DNA from: Bathymodiolus brooksi
Lineage: Eukaryota > Mollusca > Bivalvia > Mytilida > Modiolidae
Length of the DNA: 64,000 nucleotides
Assembly (NCBI GenBank): GCA_963680875.1
Contig: OY804588.1
Span: forward strand, 81,740,829 to 81,804,828
Reading direction: 5' to 3'
The position numbers and the translations under genes were made by a program. Shown one piece after another: positions 1 to 12,145 of this stretch (the stretch's first letter is position 1; each line of letters begins with the position of its first letter). The notes beneath the pieces are model-generated. The model was not told the DNA's origin, made no database searches, and worked only from the letters and a program-made list of their open reading frames with translations.

Positions 1-261
1 GACATTATGACATACTGTTTGAAGAGCAGAACAGATCTTAAAACTTTCTTCTTATGCTTGTCATAACCGGATTAAGTGAAGAATTCAGAAATGAATAAGT
101 AGTTCGACACAATAGGTAGGTCTACAATGACACATGTTAATGTTTTTTTTCTTCCTTTATTTGCTGATATTTTTTGTTGTTGTAATCATTGGAATGACGA
201 GGCAGGTGTTATACATAAGATCGTGACAATGAAGTTATTTGATGGATATGTTATACTTGTC

Positions 262-530
262 ATAAGCACTTCCCGGTGCATTCCTATTTCATGACTTATC
301 ACCGAGTTTTACCCAGAGTAGCATGATGGGTGTACAATAATGGAACAGGAACTGCTTACCCGAGTTCACGCCGGTTTGTGGTGGGGTTCGTGTTTTTTTA
401 GTAGTGTTTTGTAGATCGTTGTTGGTCCTTTTGTACTTATTGGTTTGTCCATTGGCATTGTGTTGTCTGTCCTTCTTCGATTTATGGATTTTGATTACCC
501 CTTTGGTATCTTCAAACTCTTCTCGATGGG
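262..530 (+). repeat. Dispersed retroelement 3' end, family A
   Basis: Near full-length copy of the commonest repeat in the window. It starts at the 'cacttcccggt' head, passes the 'aggaactgcttaccc' block and the 'gtagatcgttgttggtcctt' block, and ends at 'attacccctttggtatctt' plus 'caaactctt'. Similar copies occur on both strands throughout. Copies around 38.7 and 40.1 kb suggest it is the 3' end of an RT-encoding retroelement. Confidence 0.8.
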
Positions 531-539
531 TACATACTC

Positions 540-1180
540 AGGTACAAATAAAATACACATGTACAGATAACATACACAAGATATCGTATTTACTAAGGTA
601 CTGCTGATGAGCCGGACTCTCCATGCATAGGGGATACTGATGTCTGTCCAGTATATGAAAGAGCTATGTGCTTATTCATTGAAATGTAATAGGTGTGTAT
701 TTTGGTACGCTATACCTTGATAATTCGCATAGCGCGTTACTGGCCCGCCACGATATAACTGAAATAACGTTACTTGCTTATCCTTTATCAAGCAGGCTCC
801 TATTCGATAAGTAGTAGATCCAAATAACTTAAATATAATTGGGAGAAAGTTAACCAATTAACATAAACAGGATAGCCAAATGACCCAAGGATAGTATTGG
901 CTTTCGTTTTAATAAATTACTGTCAATTTCAAGCATAAACACATCTTTAAAAAATAAGAAAGGAAAACAAATATTCAAAATAAAAACATTTTTCCAAAGC
1001 GGAAGGACAAATAAAATCAATAAAGTATTAAATTCGTCCAGATTTGCATTAAATCTTGAATTTGTTTCTTCGAATTGTTATTTTTTTTTTTTAGAAATGT
1101 TTACAAACAGTGAGCTGACTGGCTTACCGCACACCTACGATTTAATCCGACCGAAAATTTGATCACAAATATTTTGAAAC
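540..1180. other. AT-rich intergenic DNA, nothing recognised
   Basis: No splice-consistent coding exon, RNA gene or recognisable repeat terminus was seen. Short open frames here lack compositional or motif support. Confidence 0.5.
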
Positions 1181-1289
1181 GATTATATCGTCATACAACA
1201 AGGGTTCATATCGACAAAAACAAAGTATGACTGTTTGCATACTCCAAAAGATTGACTTTTTCTTAAACTTTCCAATTTCTTTATCTTGA

Positions 1290-1520
1290 GCGTACTGAAT
1301 GAATAAACTTTAGAGAAAACCGAAGGGACAATCAAGAATGGACTATCCTTAGACATTTGCAAAATTGGGCACACAAGACACAGGATGAAGACAAGCAAAG
1401 CGAAAACCACAACACAGAAAACTAAAGAGATGAGCAACACGGATCCCACCTAAAACCACAACACAGAAAACTAAAAAGATGAGCAACACGGACCCTACCA
1501 AAAACCGGGAAATATTGTCA
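1290..1520 (-). repeat. Dispersed repeat family B, two partial copies
   Basis: Reverse-strand copy of the family marked by 'tttagagaaaaccgaaggga' next to 'aatcaagaatgga' and 'cacaagacacaggatgaaga'. The segment 'aaaaccacaacacagaaaac' is duplicated in tandem (about 1403 and 1451), giving a local partial duplication of the repeat. Confidence 0.65.
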
Positions 1521-1594
1521 TTCCAGGACAATCCAGGAAATCTGAACTTTGATTTTAAGAAATTGTGTTAATATTACATTAACTTCTATATTTC

Positions 1595-1725
1595 TAATAA
1601 TATAGGGTTATTGCATGAATATTGGTGATTATTGTCCCGAGAGTATATCATTGTGTGTGCAATATGATATATTGCGAGGGACAATATTCACCAATATTCA
1701 TGCAATAACCCTTTTATTATATAGT
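1595..1725. mobile_element. Palindromic foldback element (hairpin 1)
   Basis: Left arm 1605-1638 is the reverse complement of right arm 1678-1711 with few mismatches ('gggttattgcatgaatattg' against 'caatattcatgcaataaccc'). The short interior is itself partly palindromic ('tatatcat/atgatata'). Almost the whole sequence can fold into one stem, typical of a foldback MITE. No coding capacity. Confidence 0.75.
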
Positions 1726-1856
1726 AATAAATATTTAGCGGAGAAGCAACAAATACCAATTTCAGTTTTTTTTTTGTTGGACCCGACCAGGGTTCGAACT
1801 CACGATCTACCGCACTCGAGGCGAATACGCTAACCATTACGCCACCGATGCGGTTG
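1725..1856 (-). mobile_element. tRNA-derived SINE, head region
   Basis: On the minus strand there is a tRNA-like head with an A-box-like 'tggcgtaatggttagcg' and a B-box-like 'gagttcgaacc'. Downstream sits the block 'agcggagaagcaacaaatac' shared with copies near 50.8 and 59.8 kb. It is a degenerate retroposed unit, not a functional tRNA gene, because it continues into the SINE body. Confidence 0.75.
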
Positions 1857-2139
1857 TTTGAACAAAAAAAATATAAGTCATTGCAATTATAATTGAAATT
1901 GCAGCAGATATTGCCATATATATTGACAACACTAATCCTTTAACTAGACTTCGATACAATGTGTTATTGTGCCAATGTTATTATAACTTGGCCATTTGCC
2001 ATTGTTTGGTCTTGAAATGTAAATTAAACGTGTATTGCTTAACGAATTTGAAAGATTGAAGTATTTTCTAAAGAATCTAATATAACTGTAACTTTACCAT
2101 GTCTAAGATCGATAGTTCTTACTGAAGGTTGGATAATAC

Positions 2140-2260
2140 TTGTAGAATAAAGAAACGTTAGAGAAAACCGATTGGGCAATCAAATATGGAGAATCCAGAG
2201 AAACTGGAAACATTGGACACACAAGACGATGTAAAACAAAACAAAAAACAACACAATACG
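2140..2260 (-). repeat. Dispersed repeat family B, fragment
   Basis: Contains 'aaagaaacgttagagaaaac', 'caatcaaatatgga' and 'acacacaagacgatg', matching the reverse-strand end of family B. Confidence 0.6.
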
Positions 2261-2924
2261 ACATTATAAGCATTCAGACAAAAAATAAAAATTGATGTTT
2301 CAGACCCCAGCTATGAGCATCTAAATTGATCAAATAATAACGGACTTCTAAAGTTTGTAATATTATTGCAAACTGTGGTTTATTGGTGTTTATCACATAT
2401 TTTGTTGCAATATGTTGATTTTTGCATGTCCAATAATAGCTAACAGTCAGTGTTGGTTATTTGCCCTCAAATATCCGTATTTGCCCTCATATATCCGTAT
2501 TTGCCCCCGTATTCAACTTCCGGTATCTGCGCAGTGGTCTCAAAGATTATATGTCAAAGTACAAGGAAAGATATGCATAAAATCGTATTTCAATCAAATT
2601 AACACATTTCAACATATTGGAATAAATTTTGAATAACTTGAAACGGAATAATTGGCTCAAATATATACGTCGTGCTGAATAGGAATTTCCATTCAAATGT
2701 CAACGTCTTGGGTAGATTTTACAAACAGTTTCTAACGTCATTGTACAGATCGACATTGTTTGGTGTATTTTTGAAACCAGATTCGAAACAAAAATATTTA
2801 CAAGTTGAACAAAGGCAACTCTCTTAAGGATTTATTTTCGCAATTTGTCTGTTCATAGATCTTTTTTGCAATATAAAAGTCAATGCTTGGAAAAGGTCAA
2901 TGTAAAATATGTCATAAAAAGATT

Positions 2925-3068
2925 ATGACATGAAATTTTCCATATGGTCCCTGGTATCAACCCTCGACCCATATCAGCCCTCCAGCTTCGCTGTCGGGCT
3001 TGATATGCGAGTCTCGGGCTAATACCAGAGCCGATATGGAAAATGTCATGTAATAATCTCTTATTACA
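2925..3068. mobile_element. Palindromic foldback element (hairpin 2)
   Basis: Arms 'gacatgaaattttccatatg' and 'catatcggc...ttccatat' type sequence pair across the unit. The interior holds 'cctcgacccatatcagccc' facing 'gggcttgatatgcgagtctc'. A related element with the same interior words occurs at 22.79-22.95 kb. Confidence 0.65.
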
Positions 3069-3199
3069 ACCCCACTGTCGAATAGTTCATGCATATTCCG
3101 GGTGAGGACTAGTTCTACAATATATAGTAAATATATAAAAATGAGGGAGGAATGTTATAACCGACGTAACGACTTTTGTCAGTTGCTCTAATAGCATGG

Positions 3200-3365
3200 A
3201 ATATAAATAAACGTTAGAGAATACCAAAAGGAGCAATCCAAAATGGACAATCCAGAGAAACTGGCAACATAAGGAATAAACATGACGAGGACAAGCAACC
3301 AAAAATACAACGCAATATATGTTAATTGGACACCACTATGCTTAAGCAAACACAAATAACGATAT
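3200..3365 (-). repeat. Dispersed repeat family B
   Basis: Shows 'aataaacgttagagaatacc', 'aaatggacaatccagagaaa', 'ctggcaacataaggaa' and 'ggacaccactatgc', the diagnostic words of family B on its reverse strand. Confidence 0.7.
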
Positions 3366-3794
3366 CTTGGCAAAAGTATCAATTTCTAGTGGATTCAATC
3401 CAAAGATGCAAGGATCGTTGTAAAAGGTTAGCCATTATCGTCCATGGTCAGACTGTCTGCACTATAACCTGACAGATCGTAAAAATGTGTAAGGTGAGGT
3501 GTTATGTAGCTTTTTTGACATGAGTTCTATGTATTATAACCCAACAGACCCCATACACATGCCATTCTTTTTCTGCCTCATGTCGAGGTGTTGTGTAGCT
3601 TTGTGTCATGAGTCCTAGGTATTATTACATGACATATTCCGTAGATATGACATTCTCTTTTCCATGGCGATGTGCAGGATAGCTTTGTGGCATGATTTCT
3701 AGACATTATAAGCTAACTCAAGACACTCTACTTATGTTAAGTAAATGATATATTCAAACTTATGGACAATAAAATGGAAAATCAAAAGCATGCA

Positions 3795-4055
3795 ACTCTA
3801 TTGAAACACTTAGCTTTCTGTGTACTGGTTTGTAGATGATTATTTGTCTTTTTGTCCTTTTAATTTTGCTCATTGTATTTTGCGTCTTTCTTTGATTTCC
3901 GGCTACCTTTCGCTGAATCTTTAGTTTTCTGTGTAGTGCTTATCATATCATTGTCTTTTCCCCCTTTTTTGTTCGGCCGTTGTATGGTCTGTCCTTCTTT
4001 GATAAACGGATTCTGATTACCCATTTGGTATCTTCAAACCCTTTCTTTTCCTTAG
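3795..4055 (+). repeat. Family A, two partial copies in tandem
   Basis: 'ttagctttctgtgtactggt' and 'ctttagttttctgtgtagtg' mark two successive 3' portions. The second ends in 'gattctgattacccatttgg'. Confidence 0.7.
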
Positions 4056-4467
4056 ATATAGAAACGGTTTATGATACGGGTGAATTTGCTTAACTTATTT
4101 AGGCGCCAAATGTGCAACCCAATATTTGGCGATATCCAACGCTGTCCATACTATTATTAATGGTCTTAAGGACAAAAGTAAGATATTAATCATAGTAATA
4201 CAAAGCAAATATTTATCAATAAGACATTTTTCCCACTTGGAATGGAAACAATTAGTTCAGATCTATAATTTGTAATGACTGTCCTTGTGTTAGTTTGCAT
4301 TCAGGTGGAATACTGTCAATTAGACAATCAACGAGTCCAACGATCAATATGACCAATGAAATGGAAATATTACTTCAGTTCAAGTTTAGTTTGAATGAAT
4401 AACTATCACTGCCAAGACTGTTACGGGAATTATCTGTATATATGAATAACACGGCGAATGCATTATA

Positions 4468-4940
4468 AGAAGCTGGAACTGCTTACCCTTCCCGAGCACC
4501 TGAGTTCACTTCCGGTTTTTGATCCTTTTAGTTTGTTTGTGTTTTTCTATTATGTGTCTTTTCATTCGGAGTTACGTGTTGTGATGTCCGTTACGATTTC
4601 CGCAAAAATAAATGTTCGGTTCGTCTTTACCTTCAGTTGTTTGTAGGAGGACGCATGTCTTATTTACGTTATACATGTGTGTTGGTGTATAGTGGTGTCC
4701 ACCACATATTGGGCTACGTTTTTGCTTTTCTTCGTCTTGTGTCTTGTGTCTTGTGTCTTGTGCACCCAATGATTCCAGTTCCTCTAGGTTGTCAATTTGT
4801 TTATTGCTCCTTCGGTATTTTCTGACGTTTGTTTACTATTGTGATCTATTGTAAATGTACCACTTTGCCATATTCTCCAGATTTTCTATTTTGATTACTC
4901 CTTCGATGTTCTCTAACCTTCATTTAGCCTGGTAAAGAAT
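4468..4940 (+). repeat. Family A head continuing into family B end
   Basis: 'ggaactgcttacccttcccg' (family A head) is followed by 'gtgatgtccgttacgatttc' and then by the B segment ending 'tccttcggtattttctgacg'. This copy shows that A and B are subfamilies of one element that share a head. A short 'cttgtgt' slippage repeat lies at about 4736-4762. Confidence 0.7.
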
Positions 4941-5239
4941 AATATAAAGGAGCATCTGAAATCATCTCCGATTTTTAATGAGGTTTCTGTTGCTCGATCT
5001 TTAGTTTTATGTGCAGTGCTTTGTAGATCATTGTCCTTCGAATTACGGCTTTAGTTCCAACGTTTCTTATTTATGTATTATAATGTATATGTATTTTAAA
5101 TCGCCATTACGGGTTGACGACCCGTTTATCTTTTTTCTACGAATTGCTCACTTTGAGTAATATATCGAATTGTAGACCCCATAATGATGTTTTCTTCTTA
5201 AAACAATAACATACCACAGTGTAAGAACAATTCCAAAAT

Positions 5240-5490
5240 ATGTTCGTAGAAACAGAGACAACATTGATATCCGCACACATCCGGCGCACGCCTCCCCTAA
5301 AATTGGAAAAAATATGATTTTTTTGTGTAAAATCGTGATTTTTCACACGAAATACCCCAACTATTTTCGCGCCTCCCTCCGCAATTGGAAACAACATGAT
5401 TTTTTGGCGTAAAATCGTGATTTTTCACACGAAATACCCGAAAACAATTTTTAAGTGCGATCCCCTAACTTGAAATCCTGGATCCGCCCC
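5240..5490. repeat. Two-copy direct repeat of about 95 bp
   Basis: 'aaaatcgtgatttttcacac' occurs twice with flanking 'attggaaa...atgatttttt' and 'gcgcctccc' words. It ends in 'cctggatccgcccctgc'. Non-coding repeat of unknown class. Confidence 0.65.
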
Positions 5491-6004
5491 TGCACATCTA
5501 CATTACTACTTGATTCACTCACCCACATGAAATATGGTGAAAATAAGCTAGGCTTACCGGACCTACTGTACAGGTGATAGACTTGAACTGCCACGTCTGA
5601 CCATTCAAGAGCCTCAAATATAGTACCAATCGGTTACTTTAAAAGTACTTTTACAAACACCGTGTCCAGTATTATATTTTATTCTTCATTGTCCGTATAA
5701 TGCTGCCAGATGTCAAAAGCTACCCAAAGCTTGTGTACCCTATATTGCCATTTTCTCTGCTTTATCCTTTTCTGATTGTCTCTTCGGTATTCTGTAACGT
5801 TTATTTATTAACTATTGAGATCATCGGCTCTCTTTAATAGAACTAATATTATCCACATGACAACTTACGTGTCACGAAGATTGAATATATTATGCATATT
5901 GTTCAAGATTAGAACGGTTTTTATAACAACGCTGATCATTCGGTTATACATGAGTGTTGGTAGTTTACTCACATGTAGAAAACACTTGCATGGCCGCATC
6001 ATTT

Positions 6005-6190
6005 CACTAAGAGGGGGTGTGTGGGCTACTTAAGCTCGTCACTGTTTCGTGCAGTGTCAGAATAGTGAGATTTCGTGTATCTGTGTGTTAGGGGTGTGGA
6101 TTTTACCCTTTTTTCTACAATTTTTCGATTGGATATTGGAAATCTTCCGACGAAGTGTTGATTGTTTTCTTCATATTATTGACAATATTG
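6005..6190 (+). repeat. Dispersed repeat family D
   Basis: Marked by an 'agagggggtgtgtgggct' head, a degraded 'gtgcagtgtcagaatagtgag' segment and 'gattggatattgga'. Better copies are near 16.75, 36.1, 42.05, 46.4 and 49.9 kb. Confidence 0.5.
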
Positions 6191-6204
6191 TGCATATTGG
6201 CTTG

Positions 6205-6455
6205 GTTTATGTTGCTTAACGCCACTTTCAACAATATTTCAGTTATGTTGTGGCGGTCAGTTTTATTGGTGGAGGAAACAGGAGTACCCGGAGTAAACCA
6301 CTGATATGTCGCAAGTCACTGACAAACTGTATTACATAATGTTGTATCGAGTACACTCCGCCATATACAGGGGTTCGAACTCACAACTTTATTGGTGGTA
6401 GGAACTGATTGCACAGGTAGTTGTAAATCTAACTACCATACTATCACAACCAGGA
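6205..6455 (-). mobile_element. SINE with MetaSINE-like central domain
   Basis: Reverse-strand copy with tail 'gcttaacgccactttcaaca', core 'ggagtacccggagtaaacca', 'cgcaagtcactgacaaactg' and head 'ggttcgaactcacaac'. Read on the minus strand, the core is the conserved 'gtactccggtttcctcc'-type domain I associate with MetaSINE/BivaMD-SINE families of bivalves. The family name is from memory and not verified. Confidence 0.7.
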
Positions 6456-6789
6456 CGGTCGCTGTTTTGCATAAAAAGTAATGGAACTCATATACAATCA
6501 ATATCTAAAAGTACAACAAATGCAAAACTTAATTTCCGGCCTGTAATTATTTCACTTCATGATTGTAGAGTTTGATTGCGTAATAAAACCATAAATGGCA
6601 CATGTTCATAATATAATAACAAGACATTGTGTCTTCAAGTTATGATTTTCTAATACATCAAAGGCTTTAATGAGACATTATAATCAATGGCACAATCATA
6701 TATTGTCACTTACGTTTCTCAATGATATCTATCATATTACAGCAACGGAAGCTGTTTCACATTATGTGACAAATTTTGAAAATTTTCAT

Positions 6790-6905
6790 ATTTTGTTCGT
6801 AAATGTGAGATAAGGGCATAAACACGTAGATATCAAATGTAATGCAGACGGCGCGTTTCTGGAATAACCTTCATCAGGTACGCTCAAATAATTATTCACA
6901 ACAAA
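6790..6905 (-). repeat. Dispersed repeat family C
   Basis: 'cacgtagatatcaaatgtaa' followed by 'gacggcgcgtttctggaata' and 'accttcatcaggtacgctca'. Related copies lie near 7.05, 9.7, 28.2, 40.3, 43.5, 46.95, 60.05 and 60.4 kb. A (TA)n run at about 6918-6939 follows. Confidence 0.7.
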
Positions 6906-7436
6906 ATATTTATGATTTATATATATATATATATATATATGGAGGGAGATACAACACCACTGCCTTGTGGTAAAGGTAAGCAACTAGCCATTGGTTTGAT
7001 GTTTTAGCTTAATTTACAATAATCTGGACATACATAGTAATGAAAACGTAGATATCTACTTTAGTGTACATCAAACGTTTCTGTAATAACCTTGATCAGG
7101 CATTATCATAGTCAAAATAAATCAAATAATTCAAAAGTCTTTGAGAGGATGTACATTAAATGTTTAAACACGAGAACAAAAAGTGTTACGGTTACCTATG
7201 CCCGAGAGACTAATACTAATTGTTTTCTTTTTACATATTCAATAATATACGTAACTTTATGTTCAGTATATTTAAGAAAATTACATTGTCTGTCTTGGAT
7301 GCTTTCAATTTATAAAATAGTATTTTGTATGATATATTTTTTTCTGGGATCCCATTAGCAGGTTTAACCCCGCCACCTTTTTATTTTTCTGCCAAGAATT
7401 GAATGTTCAACAACCGTTGTCTGTTTATGTGCAATG

Positions 7437-7438
<2 letters not shown>

Positions 7439-7467
<29 letters not shown>

Positions 7468-7652
7468 CTTCTTCTTCTTCTTCTTCTTCTTCTTCTTCTT
7501 CTTCTTCTTCTTCTTCTTCTTCTTCTCCTCCTCCTCCTCCTCCTCCTCCTCCTCCTTCTTCTTCTTCTTCTTCTTCTTCTTCTTCTTCTTCTTCTTCTTC
7601 TTCTTCTTCTTCTTCTTCTTCTTCTTCTTCTTCTTCTTCTTCTTCTTCTTCC
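7439..7652. repeat. Compound TTC/TCC microsatellite
   Basis: About 29 TTC units, then 10 TCC units (about 7526-7555), then about 32 TTC units. The open frames it creates (poly-Ser, poly-Phe, poly-Glu) are artefacts of the trinucleotide period. A pure polypyrimidine strand of over 210 nt may form triplex DNA. Confidence 0.97.
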
Positions 7653-8199
7653 CGTCTGGAGTTTACTCTAGGTTGAGTGTTAATACTCCGTGCATGTCCA
7701 AACTGTACAGCTAAAATCCAGTCATATTTACAATTAAGATTTAGCAAAGTATTTACATCTCGGACCAACAGGTAGCTCAAAAGACGTTAACCCTGTACGG
7801 AACCTGTGGTATGTAGCTCCAAGTAATGATGGTACGGGGAAAGTAAGAGTACTTGTATACATCTGATCTTGTGTAGATGGTTTTAAATACGGTGTTTCCT
7901 CTAGTTCTTGCAAGACTTAAGTTGAGATATGATTGTTCGTTGTGTTGAAATTGGCAGAATTGTTGACCATTACTGTTTAAACGTTCTTTTAATATTTTCC
8001 ATGATGTATAATATTTGACCTGTATAAATATTCGTACCAACAATACACTAACAGTGTATGTAATAATCAACTGTTACTTATTAGTATCTGATAAAAACTT
8101 TAACAGAAATTAATAAGAAATATGAATTGCTTATCCTTCAAGAAAACTTAGTTCACCTCTGATTTTTGTATAGGCGACATCTGTTTTAGTTTTCTGTAG

Positions 8200-8620
8200 T
8201 AGGGCCATAATCGTTTCCACACTTTGATAATTGTTATGACTACAATCGGTCTCGCAATTTGACATGTCTAAGAACAACATTTGGCCCCGTATTCTGACAG
8301 GTTGCATGACCATAACTGGTCCCACATGTAAACAAATATAAGAACAGAAATCGGCCCTCACATTGTGACAGGTTATAAGACCATAATTGGTCCAACATTT
8401 TGACAAGTTTAAGGACTTCAACCGGATCGCACATGTTGACAAATGTAGTGACGACAATCGGTCTCATATGTGAAGATTAAAGATGTCAAAGGACGATAGT
8501 CGGTCCCACACCAGGCAATTTTTAGGACTGCAATCGGTCATGGATTTTGACCATTCTAATGATATTACTCTGTCTGATATTTGAATAAGTCTAAGGACTA
8601 CGGGATCGCTCAAATACATT
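8200..8620. repeat. Degenerate tandem repeat, about 58-bp unit
   Basis: Variants of 'caatcggtc', 'cacattttgaca' and 'ggtttaaggac' recur about seven times with roughly 55-60 bp spacing. The longer reverse-strand open frames here are products of the repeat. Confidence 0.65.
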
Positions 8621-8799
8621 ACTTCGTCCAATTAGTTTTCTATGAAGTGACGCACTTGGTCTATGAGGAATTTGCAAACAAAAAATTTGTGGATCCCCAT
8701 TTGCATAAAAAACTGTTTGTTTTGTAAAGAACATGAGTGCCTATTTCAACATGACCGCTATGGAATATTTATGTAACAAATGACCATTGATATGTTCCA

Positions 8800-9090
8800 C
8801 TTGTCGTAAGCACTTCCAGGTCCTTTCCTCGTTCATGACTTATCACCGGGTTTGTAACTAGATTAACACGACAGGTATCAATAGTGGAGCAGGAACTGCT
8901 AACCCTTCCGGAACACATGAGTTCAACCCCGGATTTAAGTGTGGTTCATGGTATTCGATCTTTAGCTTTGTATGTATGTCTTACGGATCGTTGTTTGTCC
9001 TTTTGTGCTTTTTTCTTTTTGGCCATTATGTTGTCTGTTCTTCTTCGATATACGAATTCTGATTACTCCTTTGGTATATTCAAACTCTTC
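8800..9090 (+). repeat. Family A copy
   Basis: Full set of words: 'cttccaggtcctttcctcgt', 'catgacttatcaccgggttt', 'ggagcaggaactgctaaccc', 'acggatcgttgtttgtcctt' and 'gattactcctttggtat'. Confidence 0.8.
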
Positions 9091-9689
9091 ATACAAATTT
9101 TAATAAATTTTAGCAGGACAATGGCACATCATACTGTGTTCATGCGTATTATGATTGCTGCATACAAGAAATATCAATGTCAATCGAGAACACGATAGTT
9201 CAAGGACGCGTCTGTTGAAATTATTTATACAAGAATCAAGTTTTTAAACTAAAATATTAAAATATCTAAACAATATTGCGTGTATTTCCGTCCTGCCTAG
9301 TAGACTATGAAATACAGCGGAAATTAAAAGAAACATGTCTATGTTAACTTAATGTCATGTATTGGGTTGCTATCCTATTACCTGGGTGTATTAGTTCGTT
9401 GACGTATTTGTCTTTGTGCAAGATATATATATATATATCCATGATTTCAAAGATTGATCTCAAATGACTTTTTTAATAAAATATGCTTCGTAGAACATTT
9501 TTAAATTATACTTAGATGAGACATAAGATTTGAGTAATGATGTCCTTTAAGCCGTTTATCTTCGCACCATTTTGGTGACTGGACTCGGCCACATCTTATA
9601 TTCATTAAACATCTGTCATTCTTATCTTTTGTGTGTGTTTTGAAGGTTTGTGACATGTCGTAAGATGGCTCTGTATGAAAAACGTAGAT

Positions 9690-9790
9690 ATCAAACTTAA
9701 TGTGCACGACGCGTTTCTAGCATAACCTCCGTCAGGTGACGCTCAAAGTCGAAAAGTTGGAAAGCCAAATCATTTTAAAAATTTTTGGGA
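9690..9790 (+). repeat. Dispersed repeat family C
   Basis: 'acgtagatatcaaacttaat', 'gcacgacgcgtttctagcat' and 'gtcgaaaagttggaaagcca'. Confidence 0.7.
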
Positions 9791-9834
9791 GCAAGTAAAC
9801 CAAAGTGCCTAACCTGGCTCGCCAAAATCGTCTA

Positions 9835-9945
9835 AGGTCACAAGGTCACCTATGCCTTAGGGAGGAGAACCTAAGGTCACCTATGCCTGAGGGAGGAGAA
9901 CATAAGGTCATCTATGCCTGAGGGAGTAGACCCTTAGTTTATTGT
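9835..9945. repeat. Three-copy minisatellite, about 31 bp
   Basis: The unit contains 'aaggtcacctatgcctgagg' and 'gaggagaac'. It resembles the 25-bp array at 27.7 kb through 'gaggagaacctaa', which is that unit's reverse complement. Confidence 0.75.
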
Positions 9946-10074
9946 TGTATTTGAAATGCCTGTACCAAGCCCAGAATGTGAGCGGTTATATATATGTGTA
10001 TTATGGGAATCTATTTTGCATCTTTCTACGTTTTTTGTCTATTGGATTTTGGAACTGTTCCGTGTTGTATTTTT

Positions 10075-10215
10075 GTCTGTTTATAATACTTCATGTTAGA
10101 AGAGTCTGAAGATACCAAAGGGTTAATCAAAATCCATAAATCGAAGAAGGACAGACAATACGATGATCAAAAGTATAAACAACGATCTACAAAACATAAG
10201 CGATGTGTTCGTGAC
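10075..10215 (-). repeat. Family A fragment
   Basis: 'tgaagataccaaagggttaa', 'tcgaagaaggacagacaata' and 'atctacaaaacata' mark the reverse complement of the family A 3' end. Confidence 0.7.
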
Positions 10216-10339
10216 ATAACCTCATACCAACACAAAAATGTAATGCAGGTCTTCTATGTCTATCAAATACTTGACCGCCTTCAATAAATTGCAGATTAGA
10301 TTAGAAGTTGTACATGACAGGTGAAAAAGGTTTAGATTA

Positions 10340-10690
10340 TTTACTCATTTCATGAATTTAGTTTTCTGTGTAGTTCATTGTAGATCATTGTTTGGATTTT
10401 TTTCTTATGCCAATCATATTGTATGTCTGTCTTCGTGTTATGAATCTGATTAATCATTTGGTATTTTAAAACTTTTGTTCTAAGAATTTTGATTGAAGAG
10501 ACAGTAGTCTTAAATGATTTCAATTTCACCCTCCTTGATAACCAAAACTTCCGGAGCACATGATATCACTACCGGTTTTACTTCGTGTTGCGTGATCTTT
10601 CCGTTTCATGTGTAATATTTTGTAGATCGTTTTGTACCTTTGTACTTTATATTTTGGTCATTTTGTCACTTTGATATATTCAAGCAAATA
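10340..10690 (+). repeat. Family A, two incomplete copies
   Basis: 3' ends at about 10345-10480 and 10545-10690. Between them is 'gattgaagagacagtagtct' to 'ccctccttgataaccaaa', which recurs at 11.69-11.75 kb. Confidence 0.6.
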
Positions 10691-11089
10691 TGGTACATAT
10701 GCTTAGTAAAAAATCATTTGAGTTATATATTAACAATAAAATTCAATGTTCATCCAGGTATAGCTTCATCTGAGGAAGCCATAATAGTTCCGTCTTCTTA
10801 TTATTTCTTTAATCAATCAAAGACTCTTGGATATGTATGCAAGTTAATAGGATTTATAATCAATTACGGTAAGAATTTTGTCAAAGCCTTCCTTGCAACC
10901 GGATATCACTTTGATACAAACAAATTTCATTTTATTACATTTAACTCTATAGAATATAATTATAAAAGTAATATATCTTTAAGACTCCATAAACATGATA
11001 AACATAGTAAGCATGGAGGGAGCTTTAATAACATCAACAAATAATAGCAAAGGTAAGGCATAAACATTGTTGTTTTTGTCTCTTTTATT

Positions 11090-11235
11090 TGTGTTCCTCC
11101 TGCTTTAGTTTTCTGTGTAGTACTTTGTACATCATTGTTGTCCTTTTGTCATTTTTCTTTTAGTCATTGTACTTTCTAACCGTCTTCGAGTTACGGCTTT
11201 TGATTACCCCTTTGATATCTTTAAAATGTTCTTAC
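11090..11235 (+). repeat. Family A fragment
   Basis: 'tagttttctgtgtagtactt', 'cttcgagttacggcttttga' and 'ttacccctttgatatcttta'. Confidence 0.65.
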
Positions 11236-11999
11236 ACGATTTTGTGATTGGATCTAGCAATTGAATTCGAATTTTTTTTTATTCTCATTGACATAAAAAA
11301 AAAATAGAGATAGGTGAACGATGGGTGATCGGTGTGTGAGTGATCGGTGGGCAAACACTAGATTTTCACTTGTAACGAATAATGAGCGAACGATGACTGA
11401 TATTATCAAATGATTGACTGATGATGGCTGGCTATTGAGGAATTCCCAAATTATCACGAAAGGAAGTAAGCATGAACAAATGGTAGCTTATATTCATGTA
11501 TATAAAACAATGGTCACTTTAAGCATGTTTAGTATTCAATTTGTATTTGGTGTTTCTGAAATAATTGCTATATATATATATATATTTATGATTTATGACT
11601 ACCTGTGCAATTAGTGCCTATCACCACTAAAGTTGTGTATTCGAACCCCGTTTTGTTTGGTATCTTAAAACTTTTCTTCTAAGAATTTTGATTGAAGAGA
11701 GAGTAGTCTTAAATGATTTCAATTTCACCCTCCTTGATAACCAAAGCTTCCGGAGCACATCAGCTCACTACTGTTTGGTATCTTAAAATGGAATACAAAA
11801 CAAATATAGCAAAATATAAAAATAAATGTATTCATAATATCAATAAATAAGCAAACTATCCACGTCATATCATTGGTTGTTATTCAGTCCTGTTCCGATG
11901 AAGTGAAGATCTGAAACAAATATTAACATGTATCATATACTTAGAATTAAATACAGGTTAAATAATTGTATATGCGATTTTGGTGTGTACCGTGTTGGT

Positions 12000-12145
12000 T
12001 TTGCCTATATTCGTAGTTTTCTGTGTTGTGTAGAGAATTTATTTGTGTTCGTCCTGTGTCTTGTGTGTCCAATGTTTCCAGTGTCTCTGGAGTGTCCACT
12101 TTTGGTTGCCTCTTTGATTTTTTCTAACGTATATAAACACAGAAG
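12000..12145 (+). repeat. Family B copy
   Basis: 'cgtcctgtgtcttgtgtgtc', 'aatgtttccagtgtctctgg' and 'ttgattttttctaacgtata'. Confidence 0.65.

Noticed and set aside
1768..1856. tRNA gene (A and B boxes present)
   Set aside because: The cloverleaf is degenerate and the sequence continues into a SINE body shared by copies at 50.8 and 59.8 kb.
6918..6940. (TA)n run as a TATA promoter
   Set aside because: Simple repeat. Similar TA runs occur at 9.42, 48.9 and 55.03 kb with no gene start nearby.
7364..7780. Poly-Glu, poly-Ser and poly-Phe open frames
   Set aside because: Trinucleotide microsatellite without surrounding coding evidence.
10640..11044. 134-codon plus-strand open frame
   Set aside because: Composition (Asn, Lys, Ile, Phe, Tyr) follows AT-rich DNA. 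The start lies in a family A copy, a donor-like gtaag interrupts it, and no motif is recognised.
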